A DNA stretch of 64,000 nt from Skeletonema tropicum (taxonomy: Eukaryota; Bacillariophyta; Thalassiosirophyceae; Thalassiosirales; Thalassiosiraceae): NCBI GenBank assembly GCA_037178625.1, contig CM074128.1:310001-374000 (forward strand), given 5' to 3'. Both the position numbers and the translations under genes were made by a program. The notes beneath the pieces were generated by a model. It did no database searches and was not told the DNA's origin. It worked only from the letters and a program-made list of their open reading frames with translations. The first letter of the stretch is position 1. Each line of letters opens with the position of its first letter. Below, piece by piece: positions 1-12,353 of the stretch.

Positions 1-210
1 GATGCGTCGTTGGAAGTGGTGCAGCTGCTCATCAAAGAAAATCCTGATGCAGTGAAGGAGAAAAATAATTATGGAGACCTGCCGTTGCATATTGCCGTCT
101 TTAATGATGCGTCGTTGGAAGTGGTGCAGCTGCTCATCAAAGAAAATCCTGATGCAGCGAAGGAGAAAAATAATGATGGATTCCTGCCGATGGACAATCC
201 TCAAATCAAG
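1..210 (+). repeat. Two near-identical 105-bp ankyrin-coding units
   Basis: Bases 1-105 and 106-210 are almost identical and each encode a 35-residue ankyrin unit containing LEVVQLLIKENPDA. The array probably continues upstream of the window. The high nucleotide identity implies recent unit duplication or homogenisation. Confidence 0.85.
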
Positions 211-2559
211 GAAATATATGACAGGGTCGCAATGGTCGTCCAGAACTCAATGAGGAGCCAAAGCCTCCTCGGCGATCATGCCCAAGGCAAAGATCTACTT
301 GGCGTGAAGGAAGAAGCCATAGCAATTGCAGATATAATCGCCTTTAAGGACTTGCAAACTCCTTTTGTTGTTGGAATCTTGGGAGGTTGGGGATCGGGCA
401 AAAGCTTCACTTTCAACCTTCTAGAAGAGCACTTGAAGGAGATACAAAAGTACAATCTGGCAAGTGAGGTCATCAAACTTAATTCCCCTTATGTCGGCCA
501 TATCTACCTGATAAAATTTGATGTATGGACATTTGCAAAAGGCTGTCTCTGGGGTAGCTTGATGAACCGTATCTTGACGGAACTCAACGACCAATTGGAT
601 TTGGAGGCAGCAATTGGACCAGAGCTTCTAGAGAAAGGTGTTAGTGTGATTGAACTGATGGACGAATTCGCTACTAGTGGTGATATCGAGTATCTGAAAG
701 CGGTTGTGACGGACGAAAGCGTGCTAAAAAAGATTCGCGAATGGAAGCCAAGAGGTGGAAACATCACAAAAGCCTTGATTGATGCGACGAATAACAACTA
801 TGAGAAGGAATTGAAAGAACTTGCAGAGAAAAAGCGAAAACTTCTAGAAATTACGCTCAAGAAGAAGCAACAACTTGCATGGGAGGATGTTACTGCGGAT
901 TTCAATACCACATTTCTACCAAAAATCAAGAAGCTCCTCAAAGATGCCTACAAGCAATACGCTGAAGAAAATCCCGACGATCCAGTTCCTCAGACCGTGG
1001 ACACTGCAATGAACAGTATGAAACAATGGAGGGGGATGTTTGGGTGGTTCAAGAGATACAGGGATCTCTTCTGGGCAGGAAGATTGTCACCGCTTTGGTT
1101 TGTAGTGTTTCTGTCCTCGCTAGTTCTTGCTTTATTACTCCCTCTAGTTCTTGACAGTTTTGAAGCTACTGCCGCTGCCATCGCTCCCGTAGTTTCTGGT
1201 ATAGTTCTCAAGTTCAATGACGCGAAAGAGAAATTGAAGTCTGCCCAAGACGTGATTACCGAAGTTGCAAGTGAGATGCATCTTGATAAAGAGCAAGTAC
1301 AAAAAGCGATAGAGGCAGCTAATAAAGCGCAGCTTCGCAGTGATAACAACGACGAGGAGAAACAGCAAGAAGCTATACGGGACTTGAATGCCGAGATCAA
1401 TTCTCTTGAAGACCGTGTTTGGCTCAGGGAGGGTGATTCGCTGAACAAGGTAGTTGGCGATAGACTCGGGTCAAGCAACTACGAAGAACATCTTGGAGTA
1501 GTGCATCAGGCACAGGCAGATCTCAAACGCATATCAGATGCTATGCTGAGCAGCAACCAAAAAACCAGCTTCCCACGAGGTGATCCTCGCATCGTACTAT
1601 TCATTGATGACCTTGACCGTTGCCCGCCAAAGAAAGTGGTTGAAACTCTTGAGGCCGTACAGCTGCTTGTGAAAACGAAGCTGTTTGTGGTTGTATTGGC
1701 AATTGATGCTCAGTATGTCACGCTCTGTTTGGAGGATGAATACCAAAATGTACTTCGTTCAGGTCACCGTCCATCCGGCTTGGACTACATTGAGAAGATA
1801 ATTCAGCTACCATATCGCGTGTCACCAATCAGTGCCGAGTACATGGAGTCGTATCTTCAAGCGCAGATGAATGCGAAGAAGAAAAAGGAAACTCCAAAAC
1901 CCTCTGCTAGAATTGTGGAAACGAATGCCGAGAAGAAGGTTAGCGACAAACCAAAAAGAGCTGGGCCAATTGATGATACTCAATCTTCAGCTCCAAGGCA
2001 ACCAGATAGGAAGAATCCTACAAAACCTAAGCAAAAGGAATCATCGGTTGCGATTCCTACAGAGGAACTTGAATTCACTTGGGAAGAACTCCAATCACTT
2101 AAAGATGCATGTGTGTTATCTGGTGTCGGCCCACGCTCTGGCAGGCGGTTAGTCAATGTTTTCAAGCTCATGAAGATTATATGGTATCATCGGGATCAGA
2201 CGCCAGATGAAGACACCCCACATGAAGTGAGTATGAAAGAGGCGTGTGTATTGATTCTGGCATTGTGTGCATCAAATTCCAGAAGCGTGCGCCGAGAGAT
2301 GTGCAAGGTTTTTGCTAGGATCGAAAAAGCCACAAGTAGGCCTGCCAACTGTAGCAACTTGAAAGACTTCATTAAGAAAGCTCTGGGGGAAATGGTGGAG
2401 GGGCAGGGGGATGACAGTCCTTTGACTATGATTTATGATGAAGAATGCAATCGGATATTTGGAGAGGTGAAGTGGAAGGATGATAAAGAATGGATTCTAG
2501 TGAAGAATGACTTGCGGCTATTGCGATCCTTTTCATTTGTTGGGGAGTACAACGAATAA
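1..2559 (+). CDS. Ankyrin-repeat KAP P-loop NTPase (5' end outside window)
   Basis: The frame is open from base 1, so the start lies upstream. Two ankyrin units come first, then a KAP-family NTPase: Walker A GGWGSGKS near residue 125 of the visible part, a charged coiled coil near 255-290, a hydrophobic pair of segments around 360-400 (SPLWFVVFLSSLVLALLLP), and Walker B VLFIDDLDRCPPKK near 530. A low-complexity Lys/Pro linker (620-690) precedes a helical C-terminus. KAP NTPases typically carry membrane helices inserted in the P-loop domain and act at the inner membrane face; ankyrin plus KAP is the layout of animal KIDINS220/ARMS. A scaffold or signalling role is inference. It is convergent with the next gene. 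Confidence 0.85.
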   Translation, partial: DASLEVVQLLIKENPDAVKEKNNYGDLPLHIAVFNDASLEVVQLLIKENPDAAKEKNNDGFLPMDNPQIKEIYDRVAMVVQNSMRSQSLLGDHAQGKDLLGVKEEAIAIADIIAFKDLQTPFVVGILGGWGSGKSFTFNLLEEHLKEIQKYNLASEVIKLNSPYVGHIYLIKFDVWTFAKGCLWGSLMNRILTELNDQLDLEAAIGPELLEKGVSVIELMDEFATSGDIEYLKAVVTDESVLKKIREWKPRGGNITKALIDATNNNYEKELKELAEKKRKLLEITLKKKQQLAWEDVTADFNTTFLPKIKKLLKDAYKQYAEENPDDPVPQTVDTAMNSMKQWRGMFGWFKRYRDLFWAGRLSPLWFVVFLSSLVLALLLPLVLDSFEATAAAIAPVVSGIVLKFNDAKEKLKSAQDVITEVASEMHLDKEQVQKAIEAANKAQLRSDNNDEEKQQEAIRDLNAEINSLEDRVWLREGDSLNKVVGDRLGSSNYEEHLGVVHQAQADLKRISDAMLSSNQKTSFPRGDPRIVLFIDDLDRCPPKKVVETLEAVQLLVKTKLFVVVLAIDAQYVTLCLEDEYQNVLRSGHRPSGLDYIEKIIQLPYRVSPISAEYMESYLQAQMNAKKKKETPKPSARIVETNAEKKVSDKPKRAGPIDDTQSSAPRQPDRKNPTKPKQKESSVAIPTEELEFTWEELQSLKDACVLSGVGPRSGRRLVNVFKLMKIIWYHRDQTPDEDTPHEVSMKEACVLILALCASNSRSVRREMCKVFARIEKATSRPANCSNLKDFIKKALGEMVEGQGDDSPLTMIYDEECNRIFGEVKWKDDKEWILVKNDLRLLRSFSFVGEYNE

Positions 2560-2703
2560 ATACCCCCCAAGAATCGTATGGATGACTCATTTTCAACATT
2601 GGATCCCCTTCTGCGACAAAGTTCAAATCATCCTCAAACCTTTCCATCATTGTAGAGGTGTAAACAACATCTGTATAAGAAAAGTATTATGTAACATTTT
2701 GTT

Positions 2704-5700
2704 TCATCTGTTGCTACTACTTCGCTCTGCTTCATCCGCAAGAGATGCCAGTGAAAAGTCATTGTTGGCAACCTTGATCGTTGTCACCATGGCCATAACT
2801 TCATTGCCAGACACAGAAGCTCGCTGAGGTTGACCATGCCTCACTCGCTTCAAAATCTCTCCCGACACCAAACAATAATCAGTATGTCCTGTGACCAGGT
2901 CAGTCACATCGTAATTCTCCACACCATTCACTGTTACCGGACTCGTTCCACAAATAGCACGTAGAATTCCTTGGAACTTTTTCATTTGGAACATGAGGGA
3001 GAGAATCAAATCTTTACGTGAGTAACAGTTAACGAGCCTTCCTGCAACTACTCGTCGACTTGCCTCCCATGACTTGATACTGATGTGATTCGGTGTTCCC
3101 ATGAGTATAGCATCTTCAACAATACTCGCAGGTTCTCGGATATACTTTAGTTGTTCGTCGGCCTGATTGTTGTCCTTCTGTTTCCTTTTAGATGGCGGTA
3201 GCTTTTTCTTTTGCTGGTGATCTTCCCAAATCTCTTGGTGACGTGCTAGCTCCTTCAGACAAGAATATACCACTCTTGCACCCATCGAAAATCCGACCAG
3301 CACCACGGGGCGATGACCTGCGTTGCTGTCGATGAGGTTCTTTGCCAGTTCAACCCCTGCTCTATCTGCTCGTTCGGTTGCCATAGTCCAGGAGCTATCA
3401 ATCGCATTAGCAGCCAAAACCAAAGAGTATGGCAGAGTCACGGCAGTCATTAGCGTAGCAAACACTGTCGTGTGTAGTATCGTCTTGGTAGCACTGACTC
3501 CCCACTCAATCATTTGGTCGGCTACAGAGTCACATAACTCCATGAGTAAGTCGCTCTCCCATCGAACAGTATACAGCTCTCCACCATAATTTGCATGATA
3601 GTCCCAAACTGTTAGAAGATGTTTTGGCGGCGGCTTCACTGCAGACGCATCATTAGTATTTGCAGCTTGCCTTTGACTCGTGCCTCTATCTGGGATTGAG
3701 CCTGCGGTGTGAGTTGAGTTATCGTTGATACTATTTGTTTCCGATTCGGAGAAAAGGGAAAGACTAGATGCGAGCTCGGAACTATTAACGCCAATACTTT
3801 CCAGTAGCCCCTTCTTTTTCTTTAGAGTGGAGTTTGTTAGCTGTCTTTGCGCTGATTGCAACTGTTTGGGATCCTTCGGAGGTGAAGATGTTGGTCGGGC
3901 AGCTGTCGATGAGCCTTGCCTTCCCGTAGCTGCTGAGCTGCCGGAGTTTATCCCAAAAAAGTGTGACTTCTTTTCTTTTGGTGGAGGTTTCTTCTTAGGG
4001 GTGTAACCGAGTTCATCCATGAGGAAATCTACCGACAAACCCTCCTCGTGAGTTAGCTTCGCATTAATTCTTGGCCCATTTCGCAACGGAAATAAGTTGC
4101 TCGGGTCAGCTCCATATTTCTCCTTCAGGGCCCTCCACAGTTGGAAATAGCGCCCTTTCCAGTGCTTCAGTATTTCTGGAACTCGAGGTACATTATCGGG
4201 ATTGTGTATGAAATAAAATCGTTCAAGCAGTTCTTGTTTGTCAATAATTCGTGGGTGAGAGGGTGATACGCCCCACTGTGAATAGAACACCAGCCAGAAA
4301 AGTTCAGAAATACGGAAAGAAAAATCTATAATACAAAAAACGCATTAATGTCAACTCACCGGACGCTGAAAATCTCTGGCATCTCTCAACCAACCTGAAA
4401 TACAGACGGTGCTAAATAGTTCCGCTTCACTATTCTTCCCTAATTGCTCTTTCTGAAAGTCGAACTCCGTCAGTCCCTTCGTTCGTCGGTGCATCTTATA
4501 CCCAGCCAATCCAGCCCCACCTACACCAAAGATGGTGGTAATTGCTGCAGCGCTTGATAGAACAGTAGTTACACCTGCAGCGAGGGCTGATCCACCCGCC
4601 ACCGCTGCCAACCCTGCAGCAATTCCAGGAGCGGCAAGTCCCCCCGTCAGAGCAAACAGTGTTGCTCCAACAGCACCGGCCGTGCCCACCTTAATCCCTC
4701 GAAGGAACTGCTCTCTAGAGATGCCATTTTGTGATGAGGATGTAGGTTCTTTCGGCGCGAGGGCAATGCGTCCCCCATGCGTACTAGAATTGGGAGTGGT
4801 GTTGACCGACGAAGGAGCTGATTGACTATTATTAGAACGAGATCTGGACGACCCTTGTCCTCGACTAGCACCGGCATCTGTTTCTATTTCCGCCGACTCA
4901 CCAGACATGGCAATCAACTTGGCAGCTATAGCATGTTCCATTGCTTCAAACTTACGTGCAGCAAGACGTGACAGCTCGTCAGCATCGTCTAGTGTACCAT
5001 CCCCATTACTATTCGACTGTTGTTGATGCGTCGCAGAATTGAATGTTGAATCCAAGTCATCTTCCTCTTCCAAATCAACCCGTAAAATTCCTCCAACCTT
5101 CAATTCGTGTGATAATACCACTACCGCTAATCGTTTGAATGCTTGGCGAACACGAGCATCGTATCCCCGTCCATCTCGTAGCAAATGATTCAATAAGAGT
5201 AGAGCAATGCAACTGAAGCCTGCACCGGGAGTAAGAGTTTGAAGGAAGGGTGCAATAAGGTCTTTATCCACCATGACTGTCTCTAGTGGAGCATAAGGTG
5301 GTGGTGTTGAAGACGGTGCCGAGGGAGAAGATACAGTACGACGACTCGCTGTGGGTATTGCTGCTGCCGAACTACTCGCAGGAAATGAGCTCATTTCACC
5401 ATTCTTCACAGTGTTTGATTTCATCATCGATGGCTGGTCATGCCTTGGAACACTATTGGAACGCGCCCGGCTCGCTGGTGGTTTTGTTACTGCTGGTTGT
5501 GGTGGTGGTGCATCATGATTACTTCGTTCCATTGAAGCAGTTATGAATAAATCAGAATCCATTTCTACCCCACCACCTCCAAATCCTTTCCCCTTCCAAC
5601 TTTGTCTCTGCTGCTGTTGTTGTTGTCCACCGTGACTACTACCCGTACCCATCATGGAATCATTCCCAACAACAACGTTACCCCCACCAACATTACTACT

Positions 5701-7992
5701 ACCATCCTCCACTTCCACCTTGGTCAATAATCCCTCCAACATTGGCAAAAACGCCTTGGCATGACTCGCATCCAACAATAACAAATCGGCACTACTTACA
5801 AGTAATTCGGAGTAGATTGCATGTCGTCGTATCCGATGACGAATTTCTGCCAATTCATCTTTTAATTTGGTCGGGGGTTGTGTGGAGGATGTGGTGGAGA
5901 GTGATGCCTTTTGGATGGAGTTGTTTATGGAGGATGTGAAGGATTGATGGAAGGATGATGGTTTGGCAGCGTTAGTATTAGTTTTGGAAGTAGAAGACCC
6001 AAGTTGGGTTGGTGAGGTAGTAATTGTACTGCCATTGTTGTTACTACTAAAGTTTGTAGAACTTTGTCGAATGAGTTGTTGTTGTTGTTTGTGTGGTTGT
6101 AACACGTGATGATGATGATTTATGGATGTTGTTGGATCAATGGAGAGTGGATGGTTGTTACCTACATTTTGTTGGTGCTGAGGTTTCATTTTTATTGAAG
6201 TGACACCAGCATCATCCTTTGCCTCTACTGATGATGAAGATAAAGACACGTCAAAAGATGGTCTTCTAGATGAAGGATTGCTCGCCGCCGGTATTGAGGA
6301 ATCATTCACAGGACTATCCCGCTCCTGCTGCTGTAATTGTTCCTGCTCCTCATAATACCGCTGCTGCTGTTGCATCAACTGTTGATGCTCCTCATAACAC
6401 TGCTGCTGCTGAGATTGCTGCTGCTTCGAAGACTCCTTCTTCACCATTAAATGAGGAGCAGTCTCATGAGTATACGAACTAGCCAAAATTGCCGCCAGGC
6501 ATCCCACAATACGTTTCCGATCCGCTTCATCGGGGAAGGATTGACATGTTGGTCTTGAGGGGAGTGAATGAAGTAATGATAGAGGATGTGGTGGTGATGA
6601 TGATGAATGTTGTTGATGAGATCGTCGAGGTGATGATGAGGTTGATTGGACTGTACCAATCTTGGAATTAGTATGGATAATATTCATCCCACTCCCATTG
6701 GAAACAATAGTGCTCGAATTGTCGTCATCGTTATCGTCTTCTTCTTCTTCGGGAAATAGCCCTGATTTTTGAGATGATTTGGCAGTTAGTTGACGTATCC
6801 GATCAGCTGATGACACTTCTGCCACTGCACCTCCACCACCACCACTACTACCAGAATACCCCCCACTCGATGACGTCATCTTCTTCCTCTCGTCCAATGA
6901 AACTTTCTGCTGTTCATTCGAATGTTTCCTATGCAATCGTTGCTGATGTCGTATCCGCTGTTGTAATAATTGTTCCTTGGCACTCAATTGATGTTGTTGT
7001 CTAGGATTCTGTAATGACATTTGCTGCTGTTGCTGCTGCAACTGTTGTTGTTGTTGTTGCTGAAGATAATGTCGCGATAATGATGACGGCGATGATGATG
7101 ATGGTTGTTGCACTACTTGATGATGTCTGTGATTGATATTTTGAATATTAATTGATGATGATGAATGAGTAGTAGTAGTATTGCTGAAGCCGCTGCTGCC
7201 GTCATTATTATTGCGTGGATGATGATGAGTTTCCCTTGTTGAAGTGGAGGAGGAAGAAGTGTTATTGATAACAACAATTGGATTGTTGTTGTCCTCGTCT
7301 TTGACGTCATTATTGCTGTTGGTGGTTTCTATTATATTGCCTGAGGCGTCTTTTGAGAGGAGGCTATCATCATCACATAATGCTACAGTTGCAGATGACA
7401 ATTGCTTGTGATTGCCTGCCAATTCTTCCACCCGCCTTTTCTCCAATTTTTCATTATAACTGTAGTAGCTACTGCTGTTGTTGTTTTTGTTGATGCTGGT
7501 AATGTTACCACCACCATTCCACAGCACCTCATCTTCCTCCTCTGATAAATCCGCCCCCCAACAATCATCACTCTGTGCCATTAATTCACGTAGTCGATTC
7601 TGCTGTGCGGATAATTGGTCATCATAATTATGATTGTTGTTATCGTTTCCAATGATGTTGTTTTCATGATGATTATTGGCATCGTCATCTTCTTCATCAT
7701 CATCGTAACTTGTGCCTACAACATCAATCTGCTGCTGCTGTTGCTGACGGCTCATCAACAGGGCACTCACATGATCCACAATTTCTTCCTCCTCCTCTGA
7801 GGAATGTTGTGGATGATAATTGTCGTCATAATTGTTACTTCCACTACTTCGAGTTCGTGTCCTTCGTCGATTGTTGGTGGTGGTGATTTCACTGTCGTTG
7901 TTATTATTATTATTTGCTGCAGTAGTATTGTTGGGTGGTGGTGGTGGTGGTGGTGGCATCGCTTCGTCGTTATTGGGCTGTTGCAAATTCAT
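2704..7992 (-). CDS. TMCO4: TMCO4/DUF726-family membrane alpha/beta hydrolase with giant low-complexity N-terminus
   Basis: Two exons, 7992-4360 and 4275-2704. The 84-bp intron has donor GTGAGT and acceptor CACAG, and joins ...DFQRP to WGVSPSHPR in frame, giving 1734 residues. About 900 N-terminal residues are Gln, Asn, Ser and His runs with little conservation. A DUF726 core follows: a Gly/Ala-rich membrane region near 1100-1160 (TGGLAAPGIAAGLAAVAGG), CISGWLRD just before the intron, and the nucleophile elbow GFSMG near 1538. Family members are ER/Golgi-associated (yeast Mil1, human TMCO4) and probably hydrolyse lipid or acyl substrates; the substrate is unknown. The start is the first ATG before the Gln/Asn tracts. 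Unannotated introns inside the low-complexity part cannot be excluded. Confidence 0.85.
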
Positions 7993-9354
7993 GTTTTTTT
8001 GAAAAATGAAATTGTGTCTTTTTCACAGAGGTACTGTTAAGTGCGTAGCCCAGCAAAAAGTAGGCATAATTAGATGCGTGAGTTGGAAGATATCAGTACT
8101 ACTGATAATGTGCACTATTTAGGTGCTGGATTGTTTGATCGGTTGCTATTTATTGCGTAGGAGAAGCCTTATTCGCTTCATTATTTTCCACTGCCATTGT
8201 GTCAATCGTTAGCAAGCAATGAAATCACGTTTTACGTTTTTGAAGTGGAGGTGCAGAAAAAGATACACATCTTATGCTCTCGCTAAAGACAGATAGAGCT
8301 AGCTCTTCAGATCAAAATATAAGTAGACAGCTCTTCAGATCACAACAATCGTGTGGAAAGAGATGATAATGCTTCGGAGTATCTCTCTAGTATGAAGTGG
8401 CTTACATGGTGGTCGTCACGAAATTATGTACGAAGTATATGAATATGGAAACGATTTTTGGTTATATATGGCAGACAATAACAAGCAAAAATTTGACCTC
8501 ATCAGGTCAACTACGACTCAGCATGGCTTATCAACGAGCACAATCAATGTGTGGACAGTGTTCAAAAGCTTATTCTACACTATCGTAACAAAATGTAATG
8601 GGTCACAAGAAGTTACATCGGCAACGGTTGATACGATATGCGCCACTAGCTAGCCATACATTGGACCTCATCAGGTCAGCTACGAGGTTGTAGCTAGCAT
8701 AGCCTTCTACAAACGGAATCCATCTGAGCAGTGCTAATGTGCTTCTGCGCTATATCATAACAAAGTTAAATGGCTCATTAGAAGCGGCTCATTGCTACAG
8801 TGACAACGTTTGATACGATATGGGGCTTCTATGGCTTGCCAATAGAGGCAAGCCACATACATCGGACCCCGTGAGGCCAGCTAGCTATGATGATTTAACA
8901 TGGCTTCTTCGTGGCAACTTGCATGGACAGTACAGTATGCTTGCATACTGTCGCAGTCAAGACTACGGGCCACTTGAAGTGCAGAGCAGAGTTGCATTAT
9001 CAGTATAAGTAATGAGAGAATTAGTTTTAGTGATGCAAAAAGAAACTCGATGTAACCAGACTAGAGACTAGGTATTGCAGATTTTTTTGTTAAGATGAGA
9101 GAAATGAGATCACCACCTCCTTACTTATATTGATATGAAACTAATTAGTATAAGTATAACCAGGCCAAGCAGATGGAATTTCAGATGAGAGGAATAGAAA
9201 TGAGTTCATTACCTCCTCTCCATAACTGTTTCAGTGCCTTCATGCCTTGATTGATTGAGTAATGGCAATGAATGATATGCACAACCATACGTTGATAGAT
9301 CCCTTCATCAGCCGATACTTTAGCATAGGTCAACCCTAAGAACTCGTTTTTGCG
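7993..9354. other. Intergenic stretch without a convincing gene
   Basis: Only short frames without codon character are present. The middle (about 8497-8910) holds the dispersed tandem repeat listed separately. The start of the region is the likely shared upstream side of the TMCO4-like gene; no promoter motif was recognised. Confidence 0.6.
8497..8910. repeat. Imperfect tandem repeat, about 170-200 bp units, also found at 60.8-61.3 kb
   Basis: Units open with GACCTCATCAGGTCAGCTA or close variants at about 8497, 8664 and 8861. They share later blocks GAGCAGTGCTAATGTGCTT, a TCATTAGAAGCGGCTCA block and GATACGATAT. The same blocks in the same order recur near the right edge of the window. Noncoding; function unknown. 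Confidence 0.75.
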
Positions 9355-10296
9355 TTACATCATCTTCTTGTCCTCGCCTTCCTTTCGTTCCTTGAGCCAC
9401 ACTCCAATCCGACGTTCAAATGATCCAACCACCAATACACCCACCAGTATCGGCACAAGAAGTCCCACTATTGGAAATTGATTTGTCTCACTTGATATCA
9501 AATACTGTTGCACCATGGATATCACTGGTCCATTATTACTGTTGACGGCAAACTTCAACCATGCTACTGCATTGAACAATCCTAAGCCATACCCTACGAA
9601 TATTTGATCCATTGTATGTAAATGATCTCTAACTCGATACCGTAATGCTATTGCTGAATATATCACCATTAAAGCTCCCGCTGTGATACTCATCACATTG
9701 CCACCACTTCCAACTGCAGATGTGGTAGCGGGTACAATCACACCGAACAAAATAACCGTCCCAATAAAGCTCAAACTCATCGCGTGACTCGACGGCATAC
9801 CCCCATCACTCGGCTTCAATTTGACTTTATCACTCAATTCCAATTCCGCCGGTCGGTCGTGATTGATGATCTTTTTGAGAATCTTGCCGCTAATGGCGTT
9901 GAGGATGGACCCGATGAAGAGTGTGGTGGTGATGGCATCTCGTTGTGTGGAGAGGAGGAGGAAGAAAGAGAGTGAGACGAGGCTGGATGCTGATTTGCCG
10001 ATTACGGTGGTGACTCCGTCGAAGTAGGATGATGTTGTGGGTTCTGTCTCTGAGTTCTTGATGTTGTTGGTTGAGTTGAGAGTCATTATCTCTTGTTTCT
10101 GCAGTAATTTATTTCTACACTTGTAACGAGGAAGATGATTGATGGCATTTGCCGCTGATGGAATCGCTCTAGCTCTAGCTGGCGCAGTGAAAGCATCCAC
10201 CAAGTTAGTATCACTGAATAATGATGAGAGGATGATTAGCGCGACGGAGATTAGGCACTGTTTTGACAAGCGTGGCGACGCCATGATCATCATCAT
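9355..10296 (-). CDS. Plastid-targeted PAP2-type lipid phosphatase
   Basis: 313 residues, no intron seen. The PAP2 phosphatase signature is complete: KKIINHDRP (motif 1), GGMPSSHAMSL (motif 2) and RYRVRDHLHTMDQ (motif 3), within several hydrophobic helices. Such enzymes remove phosphate from phosphatidate or from prenyl/dolichyl diphosphates in membranes. The N-terminus has a signal peptide (CLISVALIILSSLFS) followed by VDA|FTAPARA, which fits the diatom bipartite plastid presequence with Phe after the cleavage site, so a plastid-membrane phosphatidate phosphatase (LPP-epsilon-like) is the favoured reading. Several ATGs cluster at the start (MMMIMAS), so the exact initiator is uncertain. Confidence 0.85.
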   Translation of the reverse strand: MMMIMASPRLSKQCLISVALIILSSLFSDTNLVDAFTAPARARAIPSAANAINHLPRYKCRNKLLQKQEIMTLNSTNNIKNSETEPTTSSYFDGVTTVIGKSASSLVSLSFFLLLSTQRDAITTTLFIGSILNAISGKILKKIINHDRPAELELSDKVKLKPSDGGMPSSHAMSLSFIGTVILFGVIVPATTSAVGSGGNVMSITAGALMVIYSAIALRYRVRDHLHTMDQIFVGYGLGLFNAVAWLKFAVNSNNGPVISMVQQYLISSETNQFPIVGLLVPILVGVLVVGSFERRIGVWLKERKEGEDKKMM

Positions 10297-10396
10297 CTCA
10301 CGTGCATTGTTGATTTACAATTAAGTACGAAGTGAAGGGTGAAGGAATAAGAGTAGGAGGACGCGCGGAGAGAGATGTGGTGCTCAAATCTCATTT

Positions 10397-10561
10397 GCGG
10401 GCATGGTTGCCCTCTTGCCCCCAAACAAGAGAATTATGCCCCAAGGATTACAACACGAGCACAAAGTGGGTACCAGACATGCTCTAGATGTTCATACTTT
10501 GCTATCAAATACCTTGTTTGTGGACAAAAGAGCTGGTGAAGAATGTGAGGCAGCCCTCTAG
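10397..10561 (+). repeat. 165-bp segment repeated upstream of both metallopeptidase genes
   Basis: The stretch beginning GCGGGCATGGTTGCCCTCTT and ending GATGCAGCCCTCT-like sequence recurs at about 14174-14336 and 17821-17980 with only a few differences. No gene was recognised in the rest of 10297-10776. Confidence 0.85.
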
Positions 10562-10776
10562 CCCCAATTTCAATTGAAAGCTCATGTCTCGTGAGACTAT
10601 TACTCCACGGCCACACAGGAGATAAACATCATGCTAAAAATTTGATAAAAGAGTAGAGTCCATAATATTATTATCAATGGCAAGTGAATTAATGTTAACT
10701 AACATCGAAAATAGCCCCAACCCCAATTCGAAGCACTGCTTTTGCAAACACAGCTGCGCAAGAGACACCAAAATGA

Positions 10777-12233
10777 TCACACATCGGTGTCTCCTTGAAT
10801 GCGTATAGCTTGGTACCTCTCAGACCCTCCAACAAACTTCATATGGTAGAGATAAACCTCATGGAGGGAACAGTAGGCGCATTTATTGATGCTATATTTG
10901 AACGTATCATACCACCCATACAGCATGTAAAGCTCGCCATTGTGGTTACCAAACATTACTGACATATTGGCATAAGTCGGCTTGGGCTTGTCGATGGCGA
11001 TTTTTGTCTCCTTCCAACCCTGATAATACCACACATTGTAAACTTCATCGTTTCCGTTGGTGAGCAACACGCCTGAGTCCCATTGAAACTTATCTTCGAG
11101 GCCTCCCACAGCTCGGACACCATAAATGTTGGGTAGATTAGTAAGAGGAGCGCTGCGAATAGTGCCATTGTCATTCCAAAGGACAAGTAACTCCCCATCA
11201 ATAGAGATACCCCAAATGCCACTTTTGAAACGAGTGATTGTTGAGGCACGCGCCCAATCGACATTTTCCTTCTTCCAGCCACTCCAGTGCCACGTATTCT
11301 TCCACAGTTGATTATCGTCAGCTGCAGGGCAGTAAATACCGCGATAGGGCGCCACGTGACCAGACCATTCATCAACGGCTGACGGAGGAGCAGCACACTC
11401 AATGTCATCGTGTTTGCCATAGTTGAAGTTGTTAAAGCCTCCCCAGAGATTAAACATCTAATCAAAGGTAGGAAGAGGCAACAGAAAAAGAGGTGAGAGT
11501 ACATCATTCCACAGAGACAAAGAGAATCAGAATGTAGCATTTGAATATGATCATAATATGACCTTACCCTATCATTGGTAGACAGCCCAATGACTTCCCA
11601 ATCATAACTTCTCATGCTACCATCTTTTGCATCACCCCACGCAGTAGGTTTACGAGTCCAGTCACCACTGCTGCCCATGGGGTAAAATCCCCAAATTCTG
11701 TTAGTGACTTGATCGACTCCAATGACTTGAATGGGATCAAAACGTGCCGGTGCTGCGATGATCTGCCCGATGTTGTCAGCTGCCATGAGTAGGTTGAATC
11801 TTACACAGCCAACATATTCACCAACATACGTGCATCCGTAAGTGTCCGGGTCTGGCATGGTTACTTCATATAGTCCATCACTCATTGCGTACCTGAACTC
11901 GGTCCTGGCCAGGGCACCATTGCCTTGAGAATTCTTCACTGCATAAATCTTGCCATTGTTCTCGACATATCTGTCTGAAAACATGGCCAGGTACTCTACG
12001 GTTGAAGGCCCCCCGAACCCAAGGGATACCAATACTCGACTGAAACCACAAACCCATTCATCCTGGTCTGATGCTGTGCATCTGTACGGATTTAGAAGCT
12101 TGCCACGTCCATTGTCCTGTTCCCAGTGCCAATCATCTTGGTGAGGATTCACGTATCCAGAATAGGTTACTTGTTGGGCATTTGCAAATGCAGATGCTAG
12201 CGCCAATCCAGCAACAGCAACGCTGAATTTCAT
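10777..12233 (-). CDS. Secreted protein of unknown function, two exons
   Basis: Exon 1 is 12233-11568 and exon 2 is 11457-10777, separated by a 110-bp intron (donor GTAAGG, acceptor TTAG). Both exons are in phase 0, giving 448 residues. A clean signal peptide (MKFSVAVAGLALASAFANA) leads into a mature chain rich in Trp, Tyr, Gly and paired Cys. The second half repeats WxxDG/WNDNG-like strands suggesting a beta-rich fold (inference). The family is not recognised. Two damaged partial copies of exon 1 lie in the duplicated segments at 13.6 and 17.3 kb, so this is the apparently intact parent or sister. Extracellular or wall location is likely from the signal peptide only. Confidence 0.75.
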
Positions 12234-12353
12234 GATGATGATGATGTTGAGATGTGATAGTGATAGGTTAAAAGGATTTGATTGTGTTCTTCGTCTTCGT
12301 GCTCAGCGAAGAGTGACTAGTCGAGTGAGTACACAGTAAATCACTACCTGTAA

